A stretch of DNA of 40,335 nucleotides from Litorilinea aerophila (GTDB lineage: Bacteria > Chloroflexota > Anaerolineae > Caldilineales > Caldilineaceae), in contig CAMDEX010000019.1 in the NCBI GenBank assembly GCA_945897075.1, positions 1 to 40,335 on the forward strand. Direction: 5' to 3'. The first letter of the stretch is position 1; each line of letters opens with the position of its first letter. Of this stretch, positions 9,401 to 17,178 are shown one piece after another. A model generated the notes under the pieces. It had not been told where the DNA came from and did not search any database. It was given only the letters and a program-made list of their open reading frames with translations. Both the position numbers and the translations under genes were made by a program.

Positions 9401-10056
9401 TCGTTTTGCTGGCGGGCCGCTTCCAGCAGTTGTTGCAGCAGGTTGCGGGTGTCGTCGGTCAGCAGCAGCGCCCGTTCGCTCTGCAGAAGCGCTTGCGCGT
9501 CACTGTCCTCGGCCTGGAGGAAGGCGGCGACGGCAGCCAAAAGGGGATTCTCTTGCATCTGGCGGGCAGCGTCAGCCAGCCCACGCGCCTGGGCCAGTTC
9601 CTGGCGCAATTGGGCGTAGGCAACGGGGATGCCCGCTTCCCGGCACTGTTGCAGCAGTTGGATGTGGAGGGGAATCTGTTGGTTGTCCGGGTTGCCCAAT
9701 TGGAGCAGGCGCAGGACTTCGGCGGCTTCGTCACCCAACAGGTCGGGCGCGTCGCGTAGATACGCCTCGGACGCGCCCCAATCGGGCGTCTGAATCCAGG
9801 CGATCAGTCGCTCGCCCAGCCGTTCGGCCGCGGTCTGAGCCTGAGCGAACAGATCCTGCATCCCACGCAGACTTTCCAGCAGTTCCCGGCGTTCCTGCCA
9901 GTGGGCGGGTGGGGTCGGCGTGGCCGCAATGCGCCGGTCAATGGCGGCCAGCGTCTCGTCGGAGAGGAGCGCGTCCGGCTCTGCGGCGATGACGGAGAGA
10001 GCGTCTTCCCCATCCGGGGCGGCCAGGAAACGCTCCAGCAAAGAAAAATCGGGCAT
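6493..10056 (-). CDS. NB-ARC STAND NTPase with TPR repeats (NLR-like)
   Basis: An 1187-residue multidomain switch protein. Residues 1-260 are helical and unassigned, possibly an effector or adaptor region. Residues 280-300 hold the beta-type motif AIGPGATVFNIVNVGE. The NB-ARC core follows: P-loop GMAGIGKT near 362, Walker B LLIVCDDVW near 442, sensor LLTTRD near 470, and a GLPL-like GLGCHAQALNLAG. A winged-helix region, then TPRs (about 765-890) and more helical repeats (to 1187) complete it. STAND proteins oligomerise on ligand binding through the repeats; bacterial members act in immunity, cell death or regulation. The ATG at 10056 is chosen for its GGGGGAG ribosome site 7 nt upstream; the frame's earlier start at 10080 lies inside a palindromic repeat. 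Confidence 0.92.
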   Translation of the reverse strand: MPDFSLLERFLAAPDGEDALSVIAAEPDALLSDETLAAIDRRIAATPTPPAHWQERRELLESLRGMQDLFAQAQTAAERLGERLIAWIQTPDWGASEAYLRDAPDLLGDEAAEVLRLLQLGNPDNQQIPLHIQLLQQCREAGIPVAYAQLRQELAQARGLADAARQMQENPLLAAVAAFLQAEDSDAQALLQSERALLLTDDTRNLLQQLLEAARQQNDAPAAERLAARLALWNAAMRQRAGGPLRRAAAATDWQEQPHSGWLERAEQRAVVPERGQQLTVVSAVNSAIGPGATVFNIVNVGEIALRWHRPQQTRPALAQSAVGRESELAELHRRLAGQQAAALVGKGAAPAGADRAAVRGMAGIGKTVLAALYATRHADDYPGGVIWLTVGPAKRTQTDLAAELQSLAAHAYADPIQAQKLLENCMLSPQAVQGLLAGHGRLLIVCDDVWSEEVAAELAAAAPPEAALLLTTRDYDVAYALARSPQAIQRLDVLSDKDARLLLQERAPGLPDDLADQVAQGLGCHAQALNLAGAALHTRGSQRFAETGHEILQRVREGRGFGDLPRMDKAERVSEVEIALGYSYDLLGQGSRGPQQQGWLRGLGAFAQEADFDNAAAAALWQIDDAQAQEFLLALDGLGLAQEVAFAPDQSLAGFAQRSRWQQHAILRAYALSLQDEEERLRLPQRHADHYLALAQACYDASPRRDDQVEAEFAQIENAFAWCNEYSPARSVQLVRVLTDFMRNRGRITQLGDWLQSALDAAAISGSRLGTANTLQSLGDLESRLGNIEAARGHYDAALPLFAAEQARLGTANTRKSLGDLESRLGNIEAARGHYDAALPLFAAEQDRLGTANTRKSLGDLERRLGNIEAARGHYDAALQLYQLEREPGGLINTLVSQARLEASQENSAQALQKYEAAFAVADSSGYAAHPVVDGMREEYRRLRFLAENRGEASQNLEAMAQTVLAGLLAAFARIADSEQMLDFYRALPTEMEEPFAQRVEALVAQARSQGHDDEAEALAVRLAAFRQLQQTAAAAALSDGDRARLAAFAQTVQDYQARLQAADAEKPTPDEWQAITRLGEELLAAEAQELPGIDWAALRGRVAADYNTLGNALDASDKAAALAAFERACALQPGFAMWQRNRAGTLIELGRLDEAAVAIATAAALQPDAPRLADLRAELAQARGE
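7421..7752 (-). repeat. 120-bp tandem TPR-coding repeats
   Basis: Nearly three copies with an exact 120-bp period, differing at only a handful of bases. Each encodes a 40-residue TPR unit of the form SLGDLESRLGNIEAARGHYD. The near-identity at DNA level points to recent duplication or ongoing homogenisation. Confidence 0.92.
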
Positions 10057-10075
10057 GGGCGGGTCTCCCCCGTGG

Positions 10076-10093
10076 CGCAAGCTGTCAGCTTGC
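10076..10093. repeat. CGCAAGCTGTCAGCTTGC palindrome
   Basis: A near-perfect palindrome in the 5' UTR of the STAND gene. The same 18 bases occur at 24390-24407, upstream of the HAD gene. Confidence 0.75.
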
Positions 10094-10112
10094 AGGAAAT
10101 CTGTTCGCCAGG

Positions 10113-10141
10113 ATTGTACCCCGTAAGACGAAGGGGCGCAA
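10113..10141 (-). promoter_or_regulatory. Promoter of the STAND operon
   Basis: TTGCGC (10136-10141) and TACAAT (10113-10118) are separated by 17 nt. The predicted start near 10106 gives a leader of about 50 nt containing the palindrome at 10076-10093. Confidence 0.65.
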
Positions 10142-10206
10142 GCAGGGGAAAAGCGGCTGTACTGCCCAGGTGGGAATTGCGGTAGTCATCGGTCATCGCC
10201 CGACAA

Positions 10207-10236
10207 TTGTTTATTCGGCGTGGGGCGTGCTACAAT
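10207..10236 (+). promoter_or_regulatory. Promoter of the GT2 gene
   Basis: TTGTTT (10207-10212) and TACAAT (10231-10236) lie 18 nt apart. It is divergent from the STAND promoter 70 bp away. The long leader carries the GGACGCAGA repeat. Confidence 0.5.
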
Positions 10237-10268
10237 TGCGCGCTTGTATAGCGTGTGACACAAAGAAG

Positions 10269-10350
10269 ACAGGGACGCAGATTTTTATGATCTGCATTGA
10301 TCTGCGCTGATCTTTGTTTCATTTTTTTAATCTGCGTCCGCTTTTGTCCG
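10269..10350. repeat. GGACGCAGATTTTT inverted repeat family, copy 1
   Basis: GGACGCAGATTTTTATGATCTGC pairs with TTTTTTAATCTGCGTCC downstream. A related, longer copy lies between atpA and atpG (33572-33724). The rest of the 307-bp gap between the divergent genes contains the two promoters and no further gene. Confidence 0.75.
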
Positions 10351-10363
10351 TGTGAGATGCTCG

Positions 10364-11332
10364 ATGCCACAGCCCTTCAACCAGCCAACCCAACTGCCCC
10401 AGGCGTGGCGACAGACGCCGGTGACGGTCGTCATCCCCACCTACAACGAAGCGGAGAATCTGGCCGCGATCAGCGAAGCTGTGTTGGGGCTGCATCTGCC
10501 CAGTCTGCGCCTGCTGGTTGTAGACGACAACTCGCCGGATGGGACAGGGCAGATCGCCGACGAGCTGGCGGCCCGTTTCAACCGGAACGGCGCAGCGCGT
10601 ATGGGCGTTCTGCATCGCGTGGGCAAAGGCGGTCTGGGCACGGCTTACGTGGCGGGGATGACCCAGGCCCTGGCCGAGGGCGCGGAATTTGTGGTGCAGA
10701 TGGACGCGGACTTTTCCCACTCCCCCAGCTATATCCCGGCAATGCTGGGCGTCATCCTCGCCACCGGCGCGGATGTGATTATCGGCAGCCGTTACGTGCC
10801 CGGCGGCTCCCTGGACGAGGGCTGGAGCTGGTGGCGGCGTTTTCTGAGTTGGTGGGCCAATCTCTACAGCCGTACACTGCTGGGTATTCGTGTGCGCGAT
10901 ATGACAGCGGGCTTCAAACTTTGGCGGCGTGCGGCGCTGCTGGAGATCGGTCTGGAAAATATCCGCAGCAACGGCTACATCTTCCAGGTGGAGATGGCCT
11001 ATCTGTGCGAGCGGCTGGGCTACCGCATCATTGAAGTCCCCATCCATTTTGAGGACCGGCGCATCGGACACAGCAAAATGGACATTCCGGTCAAGCTGGA
11101 ATCGGCCTGGCGGGTGTGGGAACTGGTGTGGCGGCACAGAAAGCGAAGAAGCGTTCAAGCGTTCAAACGTTTGAACGCTTCCCCGCTTGAACGCTTCTTC
11201 GCTTCTTCGCTCTGGTGTTCCACCGTATATGAAACGTCGCCCCGATCTGCTCTCTCTACTTCTGCTCATTCTCCTGCCCCTGCTCTGGTTTGGGCCGGTG
11301 CTCTTTACGGGCAAGACGCTGCTGCCCTATGA
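10364..11332 (+). CDS. GT2 glycosyltransferase, polyprenol-phosphate mannose synthase-like
   Basis: The frame encodes 322 residues. Residues 1-250 match dolichol/polyprenol-phosphate mannosyltransferases: [24 protein letters not shown], the DXD-type [20 protein letters not shown], then [17 protein letters not shown]. It would transfer a sugar from a nucleotide donor to a lipid carrier at the inner face of the membrane. Known enzymes of this type end near the WELVWRHRK segment. Here the frame has no stop there and runs through an inverted repeat and on into the next gene in another frame for 104 nt, so the last 70 or so residues look acquired. I chose the ATG at 10364 over a GTG at 10352. Confidence 0.88.
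   Translation: MPQPFNQPTQLPQAWRQTPVTVVIPTYNEAENLAAISEAVLGLHLPSLRLLVVDDNSPDGTGQIADELAARFNRNGAARMGVLHRVGKGGLGTAYVAGMTQALAEGAEFVVQMDADFSHSPSYIPAMLGVILATGADVIIGSRYVPGGSLDEGWSWWRRFLSWWANLYSRTLLGIRVRDMTAGFKLWRRAALLEIGLENIRSNGYIFQVEMAYLCERLGYRIIEVPIHFEDRRIGHSKMDIPVKLESAWRVWELVWRHRKRRSVQAFKRLNASPLERFFASSLWCSTVYETSPRSALSTSAHSPAPALVWAGALYGQDAAAL
11141..11204. repeat. Nested inverted repeat of GCGTTCAA words
   Basis: Outer arms of 21 nt (11141-11161 and 11184-11204) are perfect reverse complements. A 20-bp palindrome (11159-11178) is nested between them. The element sits where the GT2 domain should end and removes both its stop codon and a ribosome site for the next gene. Confidence 0.85.
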
Positions 11333-14300
11333 CAACCTCTACACTTTTGAACCCTGGCGCTCGCTCCAGCCGGGGCTGATCCCCCACAACAATCTGCTCA
11401 GCGATCTGGTGTTGGAAAACGCGGTCTGGAAGCTGCACATCCAGCGCACGTTGGCAGGCGGTGAAATTCCCCTGTGGAATCCCCAGATTTTCACCGGTAT
11501 CCCCTTTCTGGCCGCGGGCCAATCCAGTGCGCTCTATCCGCTCAGTATTCTCTTCTATCTTTTGCCCCTGGACGCGGCCTACGGCTGGTTCACTGCGCTG
11601 CAACTGGCGCTGGCGGGCATCAACGCTTATCTGCTGGGACGGGCGCTGCGTCTGCGCCCGGTGGCCGCGCTCTACGCCGGGGTCGTCTTTCAGTTCAGCG
11701 GCTTTCTGATCGTCAGCGTCGTCTTTTCGATGGTCATCGCGGCGGCCGCCTGGCTGCCCCTGCTCCTGGCGATCATCGAGCAGATCATCCGCAAGCAGGA
11801 GGAGAAGGGCGCGGCCAGCTTCCGGCCCATCCCCTATCTGATCGCGGGCGCGGCGGTCATCGGTCTGACTGCCCTGGCCGGCCACCCGGAATTTTTCTAT
11901 TACACACTGCTGGTCGCCGGGATGTACGCCGCGGCCCGGCTGCTCATCGCGTGGAGACGGATAGCGACGCAGAGAAATCTCCCGCAGAGGCGCAGAGACG
12001 CAGAGGGGGAGACGGCAGACAGCGGACAGCGGACAGATAGCGCAACCCGCAACCCGCAACCCGCAACCCGCATCACAAAACTCGCCGTCTGGCTGCTCGT
12101 CCTCGCTTTGCTCGGCGTCGCTTCCGGCGCAGTGCAGATTTTGCCTCTCTTTGAACTGGTCAACCTGAACTTCCGGGAGGGTTCCGCTTTTTACGATCAG
12201 GTGGTGGGCTGGGCCTGGCCCAGCCGTCACATCCTCACATTTTTCCTGCCCGACGTTTTCGGCAACCCCAGCCATCACGTCTGGTTCGACCTGTGGAATC
12301 TGCGTTGGGTGCCGGCGACGGTCAACGCCCTGGGGGAGAAAACGGACACAATTTTCTGGGGCATCAAAAATTACGTCGAAGGCGGCAATTACGTCGGAGT
12401 GTTGACGTGGCTATTGGCGGCTGTGGGAGTTGCAAGTGGCATGTGGCAGGTGGCAATGTCTCGCCGCGACCAGTCGTCCGCCGTCCGTCGTCCGTCGTCG
12501 GCCCTGCCACCTGCCACTTTCCACTTGCAACTTGCCACTCCCACCTTTCTATTCGCCGCACTTGCCCTCCTCTCGCTTCTCTTTGCCTTTGGTACGCCAC
12601 TCTACGCCCTGCTCTTTTACGGCTTGCCCGGCTGGAATCAGCTCCACAGCCCTTTCCGCTGGGTCTTTCCCTTCACGCTCAGTATGGCGGTGCTGGGGGG
12701 GATTGGGCTGGAGCAACTGCTGCGATTAGGGATTGGGGATTGGGGATTGGGGATTGGGCGGTTGCGCGTCACTGCCAAATATCTACTATCTAATATCTCG
12801 ATTTTGTTCGTGGCCGCAGGCATTGCCCTCCTCTCAATCGTCCTTGCGAGCTATTTCTTCCCCGCCCCCTTCCTCGCCCTGGCCCAGCGGGTGATTGACG
12901 GCAGCGATCTGGCGCGTATGGCCTTCGCCGATGGCCGGATGTTCTGGGGCTACCAGAGTGTGGGGCTGCTGAAACTGGGCACGTTTGCGACGTTAAGTGG
13001 TATTGTCGTCTGGCTGCTTAGACGACGGACGACGGACAACCGACCGCAGACCGCGCAATTCGCAATTCGCAACTCGCAACTCGCAACTCGCCTCGGCGTC
13101 TTCGCTGTAGCCATCGTCTTCCTCGATCTTTTCGCTGCGCACGGCACATTCAACCCGGCGACCGATCCGGCCCTCTCGCCCCTGCGCACTGTGCCGCCTG
13201 TCGTGCAATTTATCAACCAGCGCGAGGGACGGACGACCGACGACGGGCGACCGACGACGGAATACCCAATATCCAATATCCAATACCCTCCCTGGCGTTT
13301 TACGACGTTTGATCTCCCCGGTGCCAAAACCTTCAACGCCAATGTGGGGATGTATTACGGCTGGCAGGACATCCGCGGCTACGATTCGATCATCCCCAAG
13401 CAGTATGTGGCGCTGATGAGCCGCATCGCCGACCAGCGCGGCGAGCTGCTCTACAACCGCATCGCGCCCCTCTACGCAACGGGTATCTCCCCCTTCGGCC
13501 TGAACAATCCGCTGATCGACCTGCTGGGCGTGAAATACGTTTTTTCTGAGCAACCTATTCCCGATGTGGCGGGGTGGATGGAGATTTACCCCCACCCAAC
13601 CTCCCCCACTGTGGGGGAGGGGCAGAATGCGCTGCGTGTTTACGAGAACAGCGAAGCCTTTGCACGGGCTTTCATCGTCCAACAGGCGCTGGTGACGCCC
13701 GCGGACCGTCAGCCGATACTGGAGATGGACTTGCGCCGTTTTGTCTTTATCGAGGAGACGCCCGCCGATGCCAACGCGCTGATCCCCGCCAGCCCGCAAC
13801 TGGCCGAGGCGACGATCAGCCGCTACACCGCCAACAGCGTCTTTGTGGATGTCAACCTGAGCGACCGGGGCTGGCTGGTGCTGGCCGACGCCTATTTGCC
13901 CGGCTGGAAAGCCTATCTGCGCCCCTTTGGCGGCGGCGAAAATCAGGAAAGCGAACTGCCCATCTACCGGGCCAATGGCAGCCTGCGCGCGGTCTATCTG
14001 CCCCGCGACGGCCAATGGACGGTGCGCTTTGTCTACAGCCCGCTGAGCTTCAAACTGGGACTCTACATCAGCTTTCTGGCCGGGATGACCGGGCTGCTGC
14101 TGCTGCTCTGGTGGCTGTGGGGGCGCTACTACCGCCCGGCGGATGCGGGCGATGAAATGGGCACCGTCGCCAAGAACTCTCTCGTACCGATGGGATTGAG
14201 TCTCGCCAACAAAGCGATTGACTTCGCCTTTGCGATGCTTTACGTGCGTCTGCTGGGGCCGGAAGGGACGGGGAAATATGCCTTTGTGGTGGCGGTCTAC

Positions 14301-15659
14301 GGCTTCTTCGAGATTGTGAGCCGCTACGGGCTGGGCACACTGCTGACCCGGGACGTGGCCGCGCACAAAGAACAGGCCAGCCGCTATCTGACAAATGTAC
14401 TGGCCCTGCGCACGCTGCTCTGGCTGGCGAGTCTGCCCGTGCTGGCGCTGGTCACGGGCGGCTACTGGTTTACCGGCAGCATCGGCGTCCAGGAAATCCA
14501 GGCCATCGCCATCTTTGGCGTGGCGATGCTCTTCGCCAACTGGGCCGACGCCTTCAGCAATCTCTTCTATGCCTACGAAAAGATGGAATATCCGGCAGGG
14601 CTGAGCAGTGCGGTGGCCCTGCTCAAGGTGGCGCTGGGTGCGCTGGTACTGCTGCTGGGCTGGGGATTTGTGGGGTTGGCCGGTGTCAGTCTGCTGATGA
14701 ATCTCATCCAACTGCTCTGGCTGGTCGTGCTGGTGCGCCGGACTCTCTTGCGCCCCGTCTGGCGTTGGGATTGGCCGTTGCAGCGCTGGATGTTGGGCGA
14801 GAGCGGCCCGCTGATGCTCAACCACCTGCTGGCGACGATCTTCTGGCGCATTGACCTCTGGATTCTGCGCCCCCTAGCCGGGGCCTTCAGCGTGGGCATC
14901 TACAGCGCATCGCTCAAGTATTTGGACGGGCTGAATATCATCCCCAGCACCTTCACCTTCGCTATCTTCCCGCTGATGAGCCGCTACGCCAAGCGCGAGG
15001 GGGAGGGGCTGCTGCGCTCGTATGTGCTCAGTCTGCGCCTGCTCCTGCTGGTCAGCCTGCCCCTGGCGTTGACGGTCACCGCGCTGGCCGAGCCGCTGAT
15101 CTACATTCTGGGCGGCGCAGAATTTCTGAATGTGCCGGATACTGTCATCCTGCTGGGCCGGGAGATCAGCTACCGGGGCGGTTCGGCCCTGGCTTTGCAG
15201 GTGATTATCTGGTCCATCCCCATCGGCTTTGTCAATTCTGTGACCCAATACGTGCTGATTGCGGTCAACCAGCAGCGCTACCTGACCTGGGCTTTCATTC
15301 TGGGCGTCGTCTTCAATGTGGTGGGCAATCTGCTCGTCATCCCCCGCTTCGACTACATCGGCGCGGCGCTGGTGACAATTCTCTCCGAGTTCAGTCTGCT
15401 CATCCCCTTCTACTGGAGCGTGCGCCGCCATGTGGGGCGGGTGGCGTGGGGCGATCTGCTCTGGCGGCCCGTCGTCGCGCTGGGTGGGATGGCGGCGACG
15501 ATCTACGGGCTGACGGGCGCGGGTCTCTCCGTCTGGCTGGCGGTGGGGACGGGGTGGATCGTCTACGCGGCGATCTTCGCTCTGCTTGGCGGCTTGCGCG
15601 GCGAGGAGATGGCGCTGGTGGCGCGGGCGCTGCCACTGGGGCGCTGGTGGCGGGGCTGA
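11229..15659 (+). CDS. YfhO-like membrane protein fused to a Wzx/MurJ-type flippase
   Basis: A 1476-residue protein with over 20 membrane helices. Residues 1-960 resemble YfhO-type proteins (GT-C-like): [33 protein letters not shown], many helices, then a large soluble part ending in a helix ([18 protein letters not shown]). From about residue 975 ([13 protein letters not shown]) it becomes a polysaccharide flippase: [20 protein letters not shown] and [10 protein letters not shown] are typical. The two parts are normally separate proteins; the reading frame through the junction is uninterrupted. The GT2 upstream suggests lipid-linked glycan assembly and export. At least five low-complexity stretches lie in frame in the YfhO half. 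The ATG at 11229 begins a typical membrane anchor but has no visible ribosome site. Confidence 0.85.
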   Translation: MKRRPDLLSLLLLILLPLLWFGPVLFTGKTLLPYDNLYTFEPWRSLQPGLIPHNNLLSDLVLENAVWKLHIQRTLAGGEIPLWNPQIFTGIPFLAAGQSSALYPLSILFYLLPLDAAYGWFTALQLALAGINAYLLGRALRLRPVAALYAGVVFQFSGFLIVSVVFSMVIAAAAWLPLLLAIIEQIIRKQEEKGAASFRPIPYLIAGAAVIGLTALAGHPEFFYYTLLVAGMYAAARLLIAWRRIATQRNLPQRRRDAEGETADSGQRTDSATRNPQPATRITKLAVWLLVLALLGVASGAVQILPLFELVNLNFREGSAFYDQVVGWAWPSRHILTFFLPDVFGNPSHHVWFDLWNLRWVPATVNALGEKTDTIFWGIKNYVEGGNYVGVLTWLLAAVGVASGMWQVAMSRRDQSSAVRRPSSALPPATFHLQLATPTFLFAALALLSLLFAFGTPLYALLFYGLPGWNQLHSPFRWVFPFTLSMAVLGGIGLEQLLRLGIGDWGLGIGRLRVTAKYLLSNISILFVAAGIALLSIVLASYFFPAPFLALAQRVIDGSDLARMAFADGRMFWGYQSVGLLKLGTFATLSGIVVWLLRRRTTDNRPQTAQFAIRNSQLATRLGVFAVAIVFLDLFAAHGTFNPATDPALSPLRTVPPVVQFINQREGRTTDDGRPTTEYPISNIQYPPWRFTTFDLPGAKTFNANVGMYYGWQDIRGYDSIIPKQYVALMSRIADQRGELLYNRIAPLYATGISPFGLNNPLIDLLGVKYVFSEQPIPDVAGWMEIYPHPTSPTVGEGQNALRVYENSEAFARAFIVQQALVTPADRQPILEMDLRRFVFIEETPADANALIPASPQLAEATISRYTANSVFVDVNLSDRGWLVLADAYLPGWKAYLRPFGGGENQESELPIYRANGSLRAVYLPRDGQWTVRFVYSPLSFKLGLYISFLAGMTGLLLLLWWLWGRYYRPADAGDEMGTVAKNSLVPMGLSLANKAIDFAFAMLYVRLLGPEGTGKYAFVVAVYGFFEIVSRYGLGTLLTRDVAAHKEQASRYLTNVLALRTLLWLASLPVLALVTGGYWFTGSIGVQEIQAIAIFGVAMLFANWADAFSNLFYAYEKMEYPAGLSSAVALLKVALGALVLLLGWGFVGLAGVSLLMNLIQLLWLVVLVRRTLLRPVWRWDWPLQRWMLGESGPLMLNHLLATIFWRIDLWILRPLAGAFSVGIYSASLKYLDGLNIIPSTFTFAIFPLMSRYAKREGEGLLRSYVLSLRLLLLVSLPLALTVTALAEPLIYILGGAEFLNVPDTVILLGREISYRGGSALALQVIIWSIPIGFVNSVTQYVLIAVNQQRYLTWAFILGVVFNVVGNLLVIPRFDYIGAALVTILSEFSLLIPFYWSVRRHVGRVAWGDLLWRPVVALGGMAATIYGLTGAGLSVWLAVGTGWIVYAAIFALLGGLRGEEMALVARALPLGRWWRG
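12006..12078. repeat. In-frame low-complexity insert 1 in the fusion gene
   Basis: Tandem GACAGCGGACAGCG followed by CGCAACCCGCAACCC. It codes for a Arg/Thr/Gln-rich loop between membrane helices that has no likeness to the rest of the protein. A preceding stretch (11975-12005) of GCAGAGGCGCAGAGACGC words may belong to it. Confidence 0.8.
12436..12545. repeat. In-frame low-complexity insert 2 in the fusion gene
   Basis: AGTGGCATGTGGCAGGTGGCAA pairs with CCACCTGCCACTTTCCACTTG downstream, enclosing GTCCGTCGTCCGTCGTC tandem words. The coded loop is Ser/Arg/Pro-rich. Confidence 0.8.
12724..12805. repeat. In-frame GATTGGG repeat (insert 3) in the fusion gene
   Basis: Four GGGGATT units at 12724-12759 code for [11 protein letters not shown] short AATATCTACTATCTAATATC word repeat follows at 12778-12798. 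The G-tracts fit a G-quadruplex motif. Confidence 0.8.
13019..13096. repeat. In-frame low-complexity insert 4 in the fusion gene
   Basis: GACGACGGACGACGG and ACCGCAGACCGCG words followed by CGCAATTCGCAATTCGCAAC units, falling between two membrane helices. Confidence 0.8.
13222..13290. repeat. In-frame low-complexity insert 5 in the fusion gene
   Basis: GGACGACCGACGACGGGCGA words followed by ACCCAATATCCAATATCC words. The same CCCAATA words occur in the gap at 27928-27952. Confidence 0.8.
13600..13620. repeat. CCTCCCCCAC palindrome inside the fusion gene
   Basis: Perfect 10-nt arms around a single T. The coded segment is [12 protein letters not shown], an apparent loop in the soluble part. 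Confidence 0.7.
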
Positions 15660-15660
15660 G

Positions 15661-15721
15661 AAAAGAAATGCCACCAGGCACTTTCAATAGTGTCTTAAAG
15701 CAGGCCCAACTGAAGGAGTAG
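15661..15721 (+). pseudogene. Remnant of hicA toxin (C-terminal 20 codons)
   Basis: In frame 2, directly after the flippase stop codon, the sequence reads KEMPPGTFNSVLKQAQLKE and then TAG. This matches the C-terminal end of HicA mRNA interferases, whose usual form is KE(I/L)PxGTLxSILKQAGL. The N-terminal two-thirds, with the dsRBD-like fold and catalytic His, is absent: the large gene upstream abuts it. The hicB gene follows 3 nt after the stop codon, in the normal hicAB order. The fragment still supplies the AAGGAG ribosome site for hicB. No start codon and no promoter are visible for it, so it is a dead toxin gene. Confidence 0.7.
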
Positions 15722-15724
15722 TCT

Positions 15725-15937
15725 ATGCAATATATGGTTATCATCGAAGAAGGTGAAAGCAGTTACGGGGCTTATGTGCCCGACTTGCCCGGTTGCGTTG
15801 CCGTTGGTGACACACGAAAAGAAGACTTAACGCTGATTCAAGAGGCTATCGTCTTGCATTTGGAAATGTTGCAAGAAGATGGCTTGCCCGTACCCCATCC
15901 GCACTCAGTCAGTGAATACGTGGCGGTATTTGCATAA
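15725..15937 (+). CDS. hicB: HicB-type antitoxin, orphaned
   Basis: A 70-residue protein of the HicB/UPF0150 family, with the family's partial RNase H-like fold: MQYMVIIEEGESSYGAYVPDLPGCVAVGDT, then a helix EDLTLIQEAIVLHLEML and the end LPVPHPHSVSEYVAV. HicB binds and blocks HicA; longer forms also bind DNA, but this one has no separate DNA-binding domain. The ATG at 15725 follows AAGGAG with good spacing. Only a stub of hicA remains upstream, so the antitoxin has no local toxin. It may be retained by chance or protect against HicA encoded elsewhere, which is inference. Confidence 0.88.
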   Translation: MQYMVIIEEGESSYGAYVPDLPGCVAVGDTRKEDLTLIQEAIVLHLEMLQEDGLPVPHPHSVSEYVAVFA

Positions 15938-16014
15938 GGCAAGCAACGTGAGATACTCGTATCCCATCGGATGGAATTCAGAATTACCCGCAAAGGCGTT
16001 GCGCGGGTGGTATA

Positions 16015-16806
16015 CTATCCCTCTCCCACCGCCCCATCCAGCGATGGCCGCAGCCGCCAGATCAGATAGAGCGGGGCCAGCGCCAGGACCGTCAACAGCG
16101 CTTCCACACCGGCGGCGCTTGTATAGCGCAGCGCCAGCAGCGCCACGCCGTTGAACGCGGCGTGGAGTAGCATCGCGGCGAGGACCGGACGGAAGGTGCG
16201 CCGCAACACGCCCAGCAGCACGAGCAGGGAGAGGCCGATGTGCAGAACGATGGCAATGGCCCGCTCCCAGATGCTTAAGAGGGGCAACAGCCAGGTCAGC
16301 CCACGCACCGCATCGAGTTGGGCTGTCACCGCTGCGGCCTGCTCCGGGGCCATCTGCCCCAGTTGGGCCAGCACCTGATCGGCCATCAGCAGCAGGACGA
16401 TATTGGAAATGGCCGTGCCACCTACAAGCAGAATCGCCTCGATCCCGCCGTGGCCCACGCCGTAGAGCAGCCCCTCTTTCCAATCGCGCACACCCTTGGC
16501 CGCCCAGCGCAAGATGAGATAGCGCGCGCCCTCCTCGAAAAGGCCGGAGGTAAGGCTGAGAACGACGAAATTGACCCAAAAGAGCAGCGCCGCGTCCCAT
16601 TTCTCGGCGTAGGGGTTGACCAACGCGGCTGTGCCCAGAAGCAGTGGGATGCGCAGCAGTTGGGAGAGGGGAAAGGTCAGGCTACCCCAGCCCAGACTGC
16701 TCCAGGCCGCGCCGTAGCGACGGCGAATCCAGAGGGCCAGAAGCAGCGGTCCGACCAGAACAGCAATCAACTGGAAAATGAGCATTCCAAGCACAGATGT
16801 GTTCAT
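16015..16806 (-). CDS. YhfC-family intramembrane metalloprotease-like protein
   Basis: A 263-residue protein with seven or eight membrane helices. It shows the motifs of YhfC/CPBP-type membrane proteins: FEEGARYLILR near residue 90, GVGHGGIEAILL near 118, a His in IVLHIGLS and another in LLHAAFNGVALL near 225. In these families the Glu and His residues inside the membrane are thought to bind zinc. The biological substrate is unknown. The ATG at 16806 follows AGAGGAAG at suitable spacing. It stands alone, convergent with hicB. Confidence 0.82.
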   Translation of the reverse strand: MNTSVLGMLIFQLIAVLVGPLLLALWIRRRYGAAWSSLGWGSLTFPLSQLLRIPLLLGTAALVNPYAEKWDAALLFWVNFVVLSLTSGLFEEGARYLILRWAAKGVRDWKEGLLYGVGHGGIEAILLVGGTAISNIVLLLMADQVLAQLGQMAPEQAAAVTAQLDAVRGLTWLLPLLSIWERAIAIVLHIGLSLLVLLGVLRRTFRPVLAAMLLHAAFNGVALLALRYTSAAGVEALLTVLALAPLYLIWRLRPSLDGAVGEG

Positions 16807-16853
16807 CGGGAGCTTCCTCTCTGAGGTTGTGTGAAGTACTGATATTCAGTGGA

Positions 16854-16925
16854 GCGCAGACGGCAGACCGCAGACGGCAGACCGCAGACGGCAGACCGCA
16901 GACCGCAGACCGCAGACGGCAGACT
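16854..16925. repeat. CGCAGACGGCAGAC tandem repeat
   Basis: About five imprecise 14-bp units (CGCAGACGGCAGAC) with shorter 7-bp subunits. Related words occur inside the fusion gene and at 22232-22281. It lies in the 372-bp gap between the YhfC gene and the sigma gene; the rest of that gap holds a hairpin (16966-17011), a promoter and a CGCAAC-rich leader. Confidence 0.9.
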
Positions 16926-16965
16926 ACCCTCTTCGATTATACGGCATCCTTACAGGCGATGCAAA

Positions 16966-17011
16966 GCGCCGGGGGCTTAGCATACTTCGACCAGAAGTCC
17001 CCCCGGCACTT
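16966..17011. repeat. AGTCCCCGGCACTT hairpin family, copy near the sigma gene
   Basis: GCGCCGGGGGCT pairs imperfectly with AAGTCCCCCCGGCACTT. Relatives lie at 22849, 24462 and 29424. Confidence 0.6.
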
Positions 17012-17046
17012 GTTTTGCCCCAACGTGAAATACGCCCGGTGCGGGC

Positions 17047-17076
17047 TTGCCCAGAACAATCGCCTATGCCTATAAT
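17047..17076 (+). promoter_or_regulatory. Promoter of the ECF sigma gene
   Basis: TTGCCC (17047-17052) and a perfect TATAAT (17071-17076) are 18 nt apart. The predicted leader is about 95 nt long. This looks like a housekeeping promoter, not an autoregulated ECF one. Confidence 0.6.
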
Positions 17077-17178
17077 GGGTACAGTTGTTTCTCAATTTCC
17101 GTCAGCGAATCCGTCGCAACTGCAACCCGCAACTCGCGATAACCGCGTAACCAATTGACCCAAAAGGTGTTCTGATCT

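Noticed and set aside
7984-9759. A 591-codon plus-strand frame opposite the NLR-like gene
   Set aside because: It lies opposite the P-loop and Walker B coding region, and its product resembles no family.
12993-14825. A 610-codon minus-strand frame opposite the fusion gene
   Set aside because: The plus strand codes for a coherent membrane protein here; the minus frame is low in hydrophobic segments and rich in Arg/Gln/His.
16854-16925. Possible CRISPR array
   Set aside because: The units are 7-14 bp, abut each other without spacers, and no cas gene is present.
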